Assembly: GCF_029868385.1 (NCBI RefSeq)
Contig: NZ_JARWNX010000049.1
Span: 1-45,334, forward strand
DNA: 45,334 nucleotides
DNA from: Nocardia cyriacigeorgica
Lineage (GTDB): Bacteria; Actinomycetota; Actinomycetes; Mycobacteriales; Mycobacteriaceae
Direction: 5' to 3'
Part shown: positions 15,214 through 23,393 of the stretch, piece after piece
Numbering within the stretch: position 1 is the stretch's first letter
How the letters are laid out: every line of letters starts with the position of its first letter
Notes under the pieces: model-generated
The model's input: only the letters and a program-made list of their open reading frames with translations
Told to the model about the DNA's origin: nothing
Database searches by the model: none
Made by a program: the position numbers and the translations under genes

Positions 15214-17121
15214 TCAGTCCAGACTTGCCAACGGGTCGGCCCGGGACAGATCGGGATCCTCTGCCGCGAACGTACGCGCCGGACCCGGCCCCGTCGAGCG
15301 CGTCTCGAACCGAACCGTCACCCGACCATGCCCGGCACCCTGCACCCAACCGTGCCCGAACTCCGCGTGCCGCACATCGGTCCCCGGCTGCCATGCCAGG
15401 TGTTGTTCCTCCGGTCGGAGCCCGGCCTCACGGGCTCCACCCACCGCCGCACCGGCACCACCGGCATACCCCGACCGAGCCGACGATCGGCGCGCCCCGA
15501 ACTCACGCACCGCCGCGCTGGATGCTGCGGCAACCGGTTCGCCGGCTTGTCCGGCATCCGCCGCGGAAGGTTCGCCACCCGATACCGTTCCGAGGGCATC
15601 GACCTGCGCATTCTCGGATCTCCCGTGGGGTGATGGGCCGACCGGGTACACGGCACGCGCGTCGGGCACATCAGGTCTCGTATGAACCGGCGACACAGCG
15701 CCCGCACCCGGCAGGCCGGGCTGCCCGCCGACAGCACCCACCTCCGACTGATCGCGCGGCGCACCGACCGGCGACACCGCACGCTCATCGGGCGAACTCG
15801 GGCGCGAGTGCACCGGTGACGCCATCCCCATGTCGGCGGACGGCGCCCCCGGATGAGCATCGTGTCCAGCGGCCGGGATGAGTGCGGGCTCGTCGACGAC
15901 GATCGGCTCGTCACGTATGGCGGGGCCGAGGTCGGGCATCCGGTCCAGTTCCGGGAACAGTGATTCCTGGCGGACGTCGGACAGGCCCGCGTAGCCGACG
16001 CCGACCAGGCGGATGGGGCCGAGTTCCTGTGGGTCGATGGCGGAGCGTTGAGCGGCGGCCGTGAGGGTGGCGAGGTCCTCGGTGGCGTAGGGCAGGGTGA
16101 ACGACCGGGTGACGATGCTCATATCGGATTTCTTGAGTTTGAGGACCACGGTGCGGGCGGCGCGCCCGTCGCGGCCGAGGCGGCGGTGCGCGGATGCGGC
16201 CATCTCCTCGATCGCCAGACGCAGATGGTCGAGAGTGACGATGTCGTGTTCGAGGGTGGTTTCGGCGCTGATCTGTTTGGCCTCGGCCCGTTCGGTGACG
16301 GGCCGGTCATCGATCCCGCGCGCCAGCCGGTGCAGCGCGGCGCCGATGCTGCTACCGAGGATCGACACCGCCTCCGATTCCGGTAGCGCCGCGAACGCAC
16401 CGACGGTCTCGATGCCGAGCGACCGCAGTCGACCGTCGGCGACCGGCCCGATCCCCCATAACTTGCGCACCGGCAGCGCGGCGAGCATCGCCTGCTGTTC
16501 GGCGGGCGACACCACCCGGATGCCATCGGGTTTGGCCAGCCCGGAGGCGATCTTGGCCAGCTGCTTGCCGGTGCCGGCGCCGACCGAGGCGACCAGTCCG
16601 GTGCGTTCGCGTACCAGCGCCCGGAGCTCGGCACAGAACTCGTATACCCGCGCGACGGTCGCGCCGACGAGTTCGGCGGGTTCGGCGAACGCCTCATCGA
16701 ACGACAACGTCTCCAGCACCGGGATGCGGCTGCGCAGCGCGTCGAACACCCGCCCGCTCATCACCCCGTAGACGGCGCCGCGCGGCGGCACCACCACCGC
16801 CGTCACCCCGACCAGCCGCCGAGCCTGATGCATCGGCATCGCCGAACGCGCCCCGTACACCCGCGCCTCATAGCTGGCCCCGGCAACCACACCCCGTCCC
16901 CCGGTGCCGCCCACGAGCACCGGCCTGCCGCGCAGCGTCGGCCGGGTGAGCTGCTCACACGAGGCGAAGAAGGCGTCCATATCGATATGCAGTACCCACC
17001 GCCGGGAAGTGACGTCCCCGGCATCGCCCGCACCCCCGGTGAACGCCGCCGAATGCTGCACGCTCACCAACTCTTCGCCGATCGTTGGCTGAGACGCGGC
17101 CTCGACCCCCTTATCGACCAT
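15214..17121 (-). CDS. dinB: DNA polymerase IV (DinB1/DinX type) with long disordered linker and C-terminal domain
   Basis: Y-family translesion polymerase, about 635 residues. Catalytic acids lie in HIDMDAFFASCEQL (D47 and D49) and SFDEAFAEP (D142 and E143). Palm, fingers and thumb run to about 240, and the little finger to about 380. RQESLFPEL (385-393) is a good beta-clamp-binding motif. Residues 395-575 are low-complexity and contain an internal duplication. A C-terminal domain (W-P-G-x-D-V-R-H-A-E-F-G-H-G-W-V, then RVTVRFETR) ends the protein, as in mycobacterial DinB1/DinX; ordinary Pol IV is about 350-400 residues. The start is uncertain: ATG 17121 follows GAGG, and GTG codons near residues 19-21 are alternatives. 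ileS next door matches the Rv1536-Rv1537 pair. Confidence 0.93.
   Translation of the reverse strand: MVDKGVEAASQPTIGEELVSVQHSAAFTGGAGDAGDVTSRRWVLHIDMDAFFASCEQLTRPTLRGRPVLVGGTGGRGVVAGASYEARVYGARSAMPMHQARRLVGVTAVVVPPRGAVYGVMSGRVFDALRSRIPVLETLSFDEAFAEPAELVGATVARVYEFCAELRALVRERTGLVASVGAGTGKQLAKIASGLAKPDGIRVVSPAEQQAMLAALPVRKLWGIGPVADGRLRSLGIETVGAFAALPESEAVSILGSSIGAALHRLARGIDDRPVTERAEAKQISAETTLEHDIVTLDHLRLAIEEMAASAHRRLGRDGRAARTVVLKLKKSDMSIVTRSFTLPYATEDLATLTAAAQRSAIDPQELGPIRLVGVGYAGLSDVRQESLFPELDRMPDLGPAIRDEPIVVDEPALIPAAGHDAHPGAPSADMGMASPVHSRPSSPDERAVSPVGAPRDQSEVGAVGGQPGLPGAGAVSPVHTRPDVPDARAVYPVGPSPHGRSENAQVDALGTVSGGEPSAADAGQAGEPVAAASSAAVREFGARRSSARSGYAGGAGAAVGGAREAGLRPEEQHLAWQPGTDVRHAEFGHGWVQGAGHGRVTVRFETRSTGPGPARTFAAEDPDLSRADPLASLD
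15613..15822 (-). repeat. Imperfect duplication inside the dinB linker
   Basis: Two copies with a 42-codon (126-bp) period encode SPVHSRPSSPDERAVSPVG and SPVHTRPDVPDARAVYPVG. They lie in the disordered region between the clamp-binding motif and the C-terminal domain, so linker length may vary between strains. Confidence 0.7.
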
Positions 17122-17395
17122 CACACCTCACCCGAACCGAACACCGACATGGGCCTCCGAGCCCAGCCGCAGACTGCCCTTTCAGCACTGAGCCATCCCG
17201 CTCCCCGCGTCGACACACACGCCGACCGTCGCACCTCACCCCGACCGGACACAGACGCGCACCCTCGCACCCGGCAACGAACGTCTTCCTCACCCGAGAG
17301 TCGTTCCGTACCCCGCGTCAGCACACGCACCAGGGGCGCACCGCCCGAACCGGGTATCGATGCGCACCCTCGCACCCGGTCACCGGGTGGCCGTC
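17115..17395. repeat. Degenerate tandem repeat, about 109-bp unit
   Basis: About 2.5 copies lie upstream of dinB, with units beginning near 17115, 17224 and 17333. Shared landmarks are GACCrTCrCACCTCACCC at 17115/17224, CCCCGCGT at 17203/17311, and GCGCACCCTCGCACCCGG at 17257/17362. Copies are diverged. The first copy overlaps the proposed 5' end of dinB. Confidence 0.55.
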
Positions 17396-17824
17396 CCGGT
17401 CTCCGGCCGCGAACAACAGCACGCAGGTCCTCGGCGCCGCCGAGACCAGCGCCTGCGGCGGTCCGAGCCCGACGCGTTGTCTCACGGCCGACGCACACTG
17501 TGAGCGGCGCCGCTCGGGCAATCCGCCGCCGGTTTTCGACGCTCTCCGCCGCCGGACGCGACATTCCGCACTCGGTGATGGTCCCCGGACAGGCGCGCAT
17601 GGGCGGGAATCTACGCGTGGCCACCGACAGATCTCGTCCGGTGTGTGCCGGTCACGGGTGATGCCGGTTCGTCGCTACCGGATTGCCCATCGATTTCTGG
17701 CCACGCCGGAGGCGGTGCCACCGACCGTGACCAGCGGGGATCGCGGCGGCGGGAGAGCTGAGAAACCGCTGAGCCGACACGGGGATCGGACTCGGCGCCC
17801 GGCCGGATATGTGATGATCGGTCC
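17396..17824. other. Intergenic stretch between dinB and galU with no recognised gene
   Basis: Open frames cross it on both strands, but they are Arg-rich, lack ribosome-binding sites and look like products of GC bias. The dinB and galU promoters must lie in this divergent region. No clear -10/-35 pair, hairpin or known RNA is visible. Confidence 0.5.
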
Positions 17825-18700
17825 ATGATGATCCGCAAGGCTGTGATTCCCGCCGCCGGTATCGGTTCCCGCCTGCTACCGCTGACCAAGGCGATCCCCA
17901 AGGAGATGCTGCCGGTCGGCGACAAGCCGGTGATCGAGCACACCGTGCGCGAACTGGTCGCTTCCGGGATCACCGATATCACCATCGTGGTCAGCGGCGG
18001 TAAATCGCTGATCCAGGACCACTTCCGGCCCAATCCGGCGCTGGTGGCGCAGTTGCGCGCCGACGGCAAGACCGCGTACGCCGATGCGGTCGAGGAGGTG
18101 GGCGAGCTCTCGCGGGCCGGGCACATCACCTATCTGGACCAGCACGGGCCTTATGGCAACGGCACACCCGTGCTCAATGCCGCCCGCGCGCTCGGCGATG
18201 AGCCCATGCTGGTGCTGTGGCCCGACGACGTCTTCGTCGCCGATGTGCCGCGTGCCCAGCAATTGATCACCGCCTACGAGACCACCGGATGCCCGGTGCT
18301 GGCGCTGATGCCGATGGATCCGAACGAATCGCAGCGCTACGGCGTGCCGATGGTGCACGAGGATCTCGACAACGGCCTGTTGCGGATCTCCGGGCTGATG
18401 GAGAAGCCGAAGCCGGAGGACGCACCCTCGGCGTACGCGGCGATCGGTGGGTACGTGGTGACCCCGGGCATCATCGAGGAGCTGCGTCAGCAGACCGAAC
18501 GCTGGTACACCCACCGCACCGGCGAGGTGTACCTCACCGATGCCATCAATGCCTTCGCCACCGCGCACGCCGTCTACGGGCAGGTCATCCAGGGCCGCTG
18601 GTACGACACCGGCAATCCGGCCGACTACCTGGTGGCCCAGTTCGCTTCGGCGCTGGCCCATCCGGATTACGGCCCGCGGCTGCGCCAGCTGATCGACTGA
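17825..18700 (+). CDS. galU: GalU-type UTP-glucose-1-phosphate uridylyltransferase
   Basis: 291 residues. Makes UDP-glucose from UTP and glucose-1-phosphate, a precursor of cell-wall polysaccharides and trehalose. The nucleotide-binding signature is KAVIPAAGIGSRLLPLTKAIPKEMLPV. Further family features are GPYGNGTPVLNAAR, LWPDDVFV (metal-binding aspartates), EKPKPEDAPSAYAAIGGYVVTPGI, GEVYLTDAIN and WYDTGNPADYL. ATG 17825 and ATG 17828 are both possible, and neither has a clear Shine-Dalgarno. The sequence is somewhat divergent from textbook GalU in its N-terminal motif, so a related sugar-1-phosphate uridylyl- or thymidylyltransferase remains possible. It ends one base from the convergent NlpC/P60 gene, with no terminator between. 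Confidence 0.88.
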   Translation: MMIRKAVIPAAGIGSRLLPLTKAIPKEMLPVGDKPVIEHTVRELVASGITDITIVVSGGKSLIQDHFRPNPALVAQLRADGKTAYADAVEEVGELSRAGHITYLDQHGPYGNGTPVLNAARALGDEPMLVLWPDDVFVADVPRAQQLITAYETTGCPVLALMPMDPNESQRYGVPMVHEDLDNGLLRISGLMEKPKPEDAPSAYAAIGGYVVTPGIIEELRQQTERWYTHRTGEVYLTDAINAFATAHAVYGQVIQGRWYDTGNPADYLVAQFASALAHPDYGPRLRQLID

Positions 18701-18701
18701 T

Positions 18702-19241
18702 TCAGAAGCGCCGGATGGAGTAGATCTCGAACTGGCTCAACGGGGCGAGTCCGACCGGGACGCCGCGCCCGTAGGCGTTGAAGATCTGGCCGAATCCGGC
18801 GTAGATGCCGACGTGGGAGGCATCGGCGTTGAGGATCACCACATCGCCGGGCGAGAGCGCGTACCGCGGGACCGACGCACCCACCTCGGCCTGTTCCCAG
18901 GTGGTGCGCGGCAGTCGCACGCCGACCTGCCCGTACGCCCATTGCACCAGGGCCGAGCAGTCCCAGGAATGCGGGCCTTCGCTGCCCCATTCGTAGGGTT
19001 TGCCGGTCTGGGTGACGGCCGCCGCCAGTGCGCCGAGCCCGGCCGCGCTCGGCAGCGGCAATGCGGCCGAACCGCTGGAACTGCCGGAGCCGGAACCGGA
19101 TCCCGAGCCCGACGACGAGCCGGAGCCGCCGCTTCCCGAGGCGCTACCGGTATCGGCCACGGCGGGCGCGGCCAGGGTGGATGCCGTGAGGACGGCGAAG
19201 CAGAAGCCGGTGATGATCCGGCGGAGCGGGGTTCTCGTCAC
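18702..19241 (-). CDS. Secreted NlpC/P60 peptidoglycan hydrolase
   Basis: 179 residues. A signal peptide (MTRTPLRRIITGFCFAVLTASTLAAPAVA, cleavage near residue 29) is followed by a 28-residue Gly/Ser linker, then a C40 (NlpC/P60) domain: PYEWGSEGPHSWDCSALVQWAY with nucleophile C95, DASHVGIYAG with H143, and a third active-site residue probably N155. It should cut stem-peptide bonds in peptidoglycan (D-Glu to meso-DAP in the family) outside the cell. GTG 19241 is preceded by GAAGGG. A Crp/GlxR-type site lies about 175 bp upstream, fitting the known cAMP-receptor control of several actinobacterial cell-wall hydrolase genes. Confidence 0.9.
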   Translation of the reverse strand: MTRTPLRRIITGFCFAVLTASTLAAPAVADTGSASGSGGSGSSSGSGSGSGSGSSSGSAALPLPSAAGLGALAAAVTQTGKPYEWGSEGPHSWDCSALVQWAYGQVGVRLPRTTWEQAEVGASVPRYALSPGDVVILNADASHVGIYAGFGQIFNAYGRGVPVGLAPLSQFEIYSIRRF

Positions 19242-19415
19242 GTGCTCGCCCTTCGGTCGGCCCGGCCGACGAGCCGCCCACCGGGACGCGTATCAGGTAG
19301 AACAATCCGTACCGATAGTCACTGCGGCACCAGCAGGATCATGTGCCCCAGCAGCAACAGCCCGATTGTGCCGCGCCGGAAATGCACACACCACGGGTTC
19401 AGCAACTATTCAGTG

Positions 19416-19431
19416 TGTGATTTACATCACT
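19416..19431. promoter_or_regulatory. Crp/GlxR-type binding site
   Basis: TGTGATTTACATCACT matches TGTGA-N6-TCACA at 9 of 10 defined positions and contains the perfect dyad GTGAT-TTAC-ATCAC. It lies in the 416-bp gap between ileS (3' end) and the NlpC/P60 gene, so the NlpC/P60 gene is the only sensible target. The rest of this gap (19242-19415 and 19432-19611) shows no gene and no c-di-AMP (ydaO) riboswitch core. Confidence 0.6.
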
Positions 19432-19611
19432 CACACCGCCTGTGAGTGCGGACCGAACGCAGCCCCCAGAAGATCACGCACACCACCGGGCGGCCTGCAC
19501 CATCAGATCGCCGACCGCATCCGAACACGGCAGCACCGATCCGCGATGCGCACGGCATCGACGACTCCGAGACCACGACCAGCACAGATGACAGCCCTGA
19601 CCGGTGCACGA

Positions 19612-19652
19612 CCCGGTGTGAGCGAGGAGCCGGTCTCCTCGCCCACACCGGG
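19612..19652 (-). terminator. ileS terminator
   Basis: Hairpin with two perfect stem blocks (9 bp CCCGGTGTG / CACACCGGG and 8 bp GCGAGGAG / CTCCTCGC) separated by one mismatch, with a 5-base loop. It starts five bases past the ileS stop. Confidence 0.8.
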
Positions 19653-19657
19653 CAGCG

Positions 19658-22600
19658 TCACACCTTCGCGACCGCGGCGCGGACCCCGCCGACCAATTCG
19701 GCCGCAGCGGCACCCGCCGCACCGAACGTCAGCTCGGTAGCCAGGATTTCGCCTGCGATCAGCTCCCGATGGGTCGCGGCCCACTCCTGCCGATCCGCTG
19801 GCACCTCCAGCACCACCGTGATCCGGTCGGAGACGTCGAGACCGAGCGATTTACGCGTCTCCTGGAGATCGCGGATCAGATCGCGAGCCCAACCCTCGGC
19901 CTCCAGTTCCTCGGTGACCACCGAGTTCAGCACGACCAGGCCCGCATTGCCCGGCAGCGCCGCGGTGGACTCCGGTTCGGCCGCCACCAGACGCTGCGTG
20001 TACTCCTCGGGCAGCAGGTCGATCCCGGCCGCGCTCACCACACCGTCGGCGGTCTCCGACCATTCACCGGCCTTGACCGCCCTGATCACCGTCTGCACGT
20101 CCTTGCCGAGGCGCGGACCGGCGGCGCGGGCGTTGACGACCAGCTCGAACCGGCCGTGCGCGGCGACGTCGGTGGTCAGATCCACCTTCTTGACGTTCAC
20201 CTCGTCGGCGATGATGTCGGCGTAGGGCGCCAGCCGCTCGGCGTCACCGGCGGCGATGGTCACCTCCGCCAGCGGCAGCCGCACCCGCAGGTTCTGCGCC
20301 TTGCGCAGGCTCAGCACCGTCGAACACACCGTGCGTGCCTCATCCATCGCCGCCACCAGCTCGGGATCGTGCGGCAGCTCACCGGCGGTGGGCCAATCGG
20401 TCAGATGTACCGAACGGCCACCGGTCAGACCACGCCAGATCACCTCGGTCACCAGTGGCAGCAGCGGCGCCGCCAACCTGCTGGTCACCTCGAGCACCGT
20501 ATGCAGGGTGTCGACGGCGTCGCGGTCTTCTTCCCAGAATCGCGACCGCGACCGGCGCACATACCAGTTGGTGAGCGCGTCGGCGAAGGTGCGCAGCTCA
20601 TCGCAGGCGCCGGCGATGTCGTAGACCTCGAGCGCCTCGGTGACCACATCCCTGGTCGCGGCGAGCTTGGCCAGGATGTAGCGGTCGAGCACATGCGGCG
20701 AATCCGTGCGCCACTCACCCGGCTTCGAGGCGTACAGCTGCAAGAACGTCCACGCGTTCCACAGCGGCCGCAGCGCATGGCTCACACCCTCGCGAATACC
20801 ACGCTCGGTGACGATGAGGTTGCCGCCGCGCAGGATCGGCGAACTCATCAGGAACCAGCGCATCGCATCGGAGCCGTCGCGGTCGAACACCTCCTTCACG
20901 TCCGGGTAGTTGCCCTTGGACTTGCTCATCTTCAGCCCGTCGTCGCCAAGCACGATGCCGTGCGCGGCAACGGTTTTGAAGGCCGGACTGTCGAACAGCG
21001 CGGTGGACAGCACATGCAGCGTGTAGAACCAGCCGCGGGTCTGGCCGTTGTACTCGACGATGAAATCGCCGGGGAAGTGGCTGTCGAACCAGTCTTTGTT
21101 CTCGAACGGGTAGTGCACCTGCGCATAGGGCATCGAGCCCGATTCGAACCAGCAGTCGAGCACCTCCGGCACCCGGCGCATGGTGGATGCGCCGGTCGGA
21201 TCGTCCGGGTTCGGGCGGGTGAGCTCATCGATCATCGGCCGGTGCAGATCGGTCGGGCGCACGCCGAAATCGCGTTCGAGTTCGTCGAGCGATCCGTAGA
21301 CGTCCACGCGCGGATACGCCGGATCGTCGGACACCCACACCGGGATCGGGCTGCCCCAGTACCGGTTCCGGCTGATGTTCCAGTCGCGCGCACCTTCGAG
21401 CCATTTGCCGAACTGGCCGTCACGGATGTGCTCGGGCACCCAGGTGATCTGCTTGTTCAGCTCGACCATCCGGTCACGGAACCGGGTGACAGCCACGAAC
21501 CAGGACGGCACCGCCATGTAGATCAGCGGCTGACCGGAACGCCAGCTGTGCGGATAGGAGTGCTCGATGGTCTCGTGCCGCAGCAGCTTTCCGGACGCCT
21601 TGAGGTCTTTGATGATCACCGGGTTGGCGTCGAAGACCATCAGGCCCTCGTACGGCGGCACCATCGAGGTGAACTTGCCACCCGGATCCAGCGGCTGCAC
21701 GATCTGGATGCCGTTGGCCGTGGCGACGTCCATGTCCTCCTCACCGAAGGCGGGTGCCAGATGCACCACACCGGTGCCCGAGTCGGTGGTGACGTAATCG
21801 GCCGAGAGCACCCGGTGCGCGTTCGGGTGACCGAGGAAGAAATCGAACGGCGGCGCATAGGACAGCCCCACCAGAGCGGCGCCGTCGTACTCGGCGAGCA
21901 CCTCCGGCTCCGCACCGAACTCACGGGTGTAGTGCGAAACCCGTTCGGCGGCGAGCAGATAGCGCTTGCCATCGGCCACCCGCAGGTGCACGTACCGCAC
22001 ATCGGGGTGCACCGCGATCGCCAGGTTCGACGGCAGCGTCCACGGCGTGGTGGTCCAGATCAGGGCGTTGGCGCCGTCCAACTCGTGCAGCGGATGCTCG
22101 GCGGGTACCCGCAACACCATGTCCACGGTGACCGCCGGGTCCTGACGCATCTTGTAGGCGTCGTCGAGGCGGGTCTCCTGGTTCGACAGCGGGGTCTGCT
22201 CGTACCAGCTGTAGGGCAGCACCCGGAAACCCTGGTAGATCAAACCCTTGTCGTAGAGCGACTTGAACGCCCACATGACCGACTCCATGAAGTCGAGATC
22301 GAGGGTCTTGTAGTCGTTGTCGAAGTCGACCCAGCGCGCCTGACGGGTGACATAGTCGCGCCATTCCCCGGTATACCGAAGTACCGATGTTTTACAGGCC
22401 GCATTGAATTCCGCGAGCCCCATCGCGTCGATCTGTGATTTGTCCGTGATACCGAGCTGCTTTTCCGCCTCGATTTCCGCGGGAAGTCCATGACAGTCCC
22501 AACCGAATCGCCGATCGACCCGCTTACCGCGCATCGTCTGGAAACGCGGGATCAGATCCTTCACATATCCGGTGAGCAAATGACCGTAATGTGGCAGACC

Positions 22601-22813
22601 GTTGGCAAACGGCGGACCGTCGTAGAAGACGAACTCGTCGTCGGCGGTGGGAGCATCGCCCGCCTGCGTGCGGTTGTCGATGCTGGCGCGGAAGGTGTCG
22701 TCGGCGGCCCAGGCGTCGAGCACGGCGCGTTCCAGGTCGGGGAACGACGCACCCGGCCCGGCGCCGAGGTCGACGCGCGGATATGCGCTGCTACTGGATG
22801 TTTCGTCCGCCAT
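19658..22813 (-). CDS. ileS: Isoleucyl-tRNA synthetase
   Basis: Class I aminoacyl-tRNA synthetase that charges tRNA-Ile; 1051 residues from ATG 22813 (MADETSSSSAYPRVDLG). The GAGGAG at 22824-22829 sits 10 bases upstream. The HIGH signature appears as PPFANGLPHYGHLLTG, the KMSKS loop as LKMSKSKGNYP, and the editing domain (CP1) includes IWTTTPWTLPSNLA. Its length and the absence of a C-terminal zinc-binding cysteine cluster point to the eukaryotic-like, mupirocin-tolerant IleS type found in mycobacteria; this is inferred from sequence features. It is preceded by a T-box leader and followed by a strong terminator, so it forms its own regulated unit next to wag31. Confidence 0.96.
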   Translation of the reverse strand: MADETSSSSAYPRVDLGAGPGASFPDLERAVLDAWAADDTFRASIDNRTQAGDAPTADDEFVFYDGPPFANGLPHYGHLLTGYVKDLIPRFQTMRGKRVDRRFGWDCHGLPAEIEAEKQLGITDKSQIDAMGLAEFNAACKTSVLRYTGEWRDYVTRQARWVDFDNDYKTLDLDFMESVMWAFKSLYDKGLIYQGFRVLPYSWYEQTPLSNQETRLDDAYKMRQDPAVTVDMVLRVPAEHPLHELDGANALIWTTTPWTLPSNLAIAVHPDVRYVHLRVADGKRYLLAAERVSHYTREFGAEPEVLAEYDGAALVGLSYAPPFDFFLGHPNAHRVLSADYVTTDSGTGVVHLAPAFGEEDMDVATANGIQIVQPLDPGGKFTSMVPPYEGLMVFDANPVIIKDLKASGKLLRHETIEHSYPHSWRSGQPLIYMAVPSWFVAVTRFRDRMVELNKQITWVPEHIRDGQFGKWLEGARDWNISRNRYWGSPIPVWVSDDPAYPRVDVYGSLDELERDFGVRPTDLHRPMIDELTRPNPDDPTGASTMRRVPEVLDCWFESGSMPYAQVHYPFENKDWFDSHFPGDFIVEYNGQTRGWFYTLHVLSTALFDSPAFKTVAAHGIVLGDDGLKMSKSKGNYPDVKEVFDRDGSDAMRWFLMSSPILRGGNLIVTERGIREGVSHALRPLWNAWTFLQLYASKPGEWRTDSPHVLDRYILAKLAATRDVVTEALEVYDIAGACDELRTFADALTNWYVRRSRSRFWEEDRDAVDTLHTVLEVTSRLAAPLLPLVTEVIWRGLTGGRSVHLTDWPTAGELPHDPELVAAMDEARTVCSTVLSLRKAQNLRVRLPLAEVTIAAGDAERLAPYADIIADEVNVKKVDLTTDVAAHGRFELVVNARAAGPRLGKDVQTVIRAVKAGEWSETADGVVSAAGIDLLPEEYTQRLVAAEPESTAALPGNAGLVVLNSVVTEELEAEGWARDLIRDLQETRKSLGLDVSDRITVVLEVPADRQEWAATHRELIAGEILATELTFGAAGAAAAELVGGVRAAVAKV

Positions 22814-22854
22814 CGCGGTGCGTCTCCTCGTGCCCGTGCGCCGTAGCGCAATCT

Positions 22855-23066
22855 CCTCGGCACGGGGACGACTCCGGCGCCCGATGCGCCGCAACCGCGG
22901 TACCACCCCGCTTGTCCTGGCGTCCCTACCGGCGCCGGACCTCTCGTAATGAGCTGTAACGGGCTCTCCCGTTCGGTTCTAATGAGTGCGCCACCGCCCC
23001 GATCAGGACCGACACACCGTTCTTCCGAAGGCTCCCCGGTGATGGCCGGATCGACGCCGTATTCAT
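22855..23066 (-). promoter_or_regulatory. T-box riboswitch in the ileS leader (isoleucine, translational type)
   Basis: On the minus strand the T-box core GGGGTGGTACCGCGG lies at 22909-22895. Upstream are an ATC specifier candidate (23043-23041) in GGCCATCACCGGGGAGC, the stem II region AGAACCGAACGGGAGAGCCC, and short stem I elements as in actinobacterial ultrashort-stem-I T-boxes. Uncharged tRNA-Ile should pair with the specifier and the T-box and free the ribosome-binding site. Two GAGGAG sequences (22853-22858 and 22824-22829) precede the start, and either could be the sequestered site. Confidence 0.9.
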
Positions 23067-23071
23067 GTTTG

Positions 23072-23077
23072 ATTCTA
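23072..23077 (-). promoter_or_regulatory. Candidate -10 for the ileS leader
   Basis: TAGAAT on the minus strand just upstream of the T-box leader. The upstream TTGACC (23091-23086) is only 8 bases away, too close for a normal -35, so an extended -10 promoter is more likely. Confidence 0.4.
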
Positions 23078-23144
23078 ACCAGTTCGGTCAAACCAGTATT
23101 TCGAGCGCCGCGATGGGGCGGGCGTCGAAGGAACCGGCAAACGC

Positions 23145-23345
23145 TCAGCGCTTGGCATGCCTGCCCTGCGGGGGTTGGTCGTCACCCTCGGGTTTGCGCA
23201 TCGACAGTGCGCTCACCAGCAACAACACCGCACCGACCACACACACCACGATGCAACCCCACGCCCAGACCACCGAACCGGTGGTCAGTGCTGCTACCAG
23301 CAGGGCGAAGCCGATCGCGGCGAGGACAAGCGTCAAGACGAGCAT
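23145..23345 (-). CDS. Small two-TM membrane protein
   Basis: 66 residues. Two hydrophobic helices (about 2-22, LVLTLVLAAIGFALLVAAL; and 25-47, VVWAWGCIVVCVVGAVLLLV) with a short basic, charged tail RKPEGDDQPPQGRHAKR. ATG start at 23345. It sits between wag31 and ileS on the same strand, 48 bp after the wag31 stop. I do not recognise a named family. Because Wag31 recruits the polar growth machinery at the membrane, a minor membrane-associated role in growth is possible, but that is speculation from position. Confidence 0.75.
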   Translation of the reverse strand: MLVLTLVLAAIGFALLVAALTTGSVVWAWGCIVVCVVGAVLLLVSALSMRKPEGDDQPPQGRHAKR

Positions 23346-23393
23346 GGTGACCCCCAGGGGATGCCAGGCGGCCCGACTGCGTCTGGGGTGTGG

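Noticed and set aside
17085..17828. 247-codon plus-strand and 167-codon minus-strand (17121-17624) frames upstream of dinB
   Set aside because: Both are Arg/Pro- or Cys/Arg-rich, traverse the degenerate repeats and lack ribosome-binding sites. The minus one ends in a TGATG overlap with dinB, but nothing else supports coding.
19242..19440. c-di-AMP (ydaO-type) riboswitch upstream of the NlpC/P60 gene
   Set aside because: Such riboswitches often precede hydrolase genes in actinobacteria, so I looked for the conserved core segments on the minus strand and found none.
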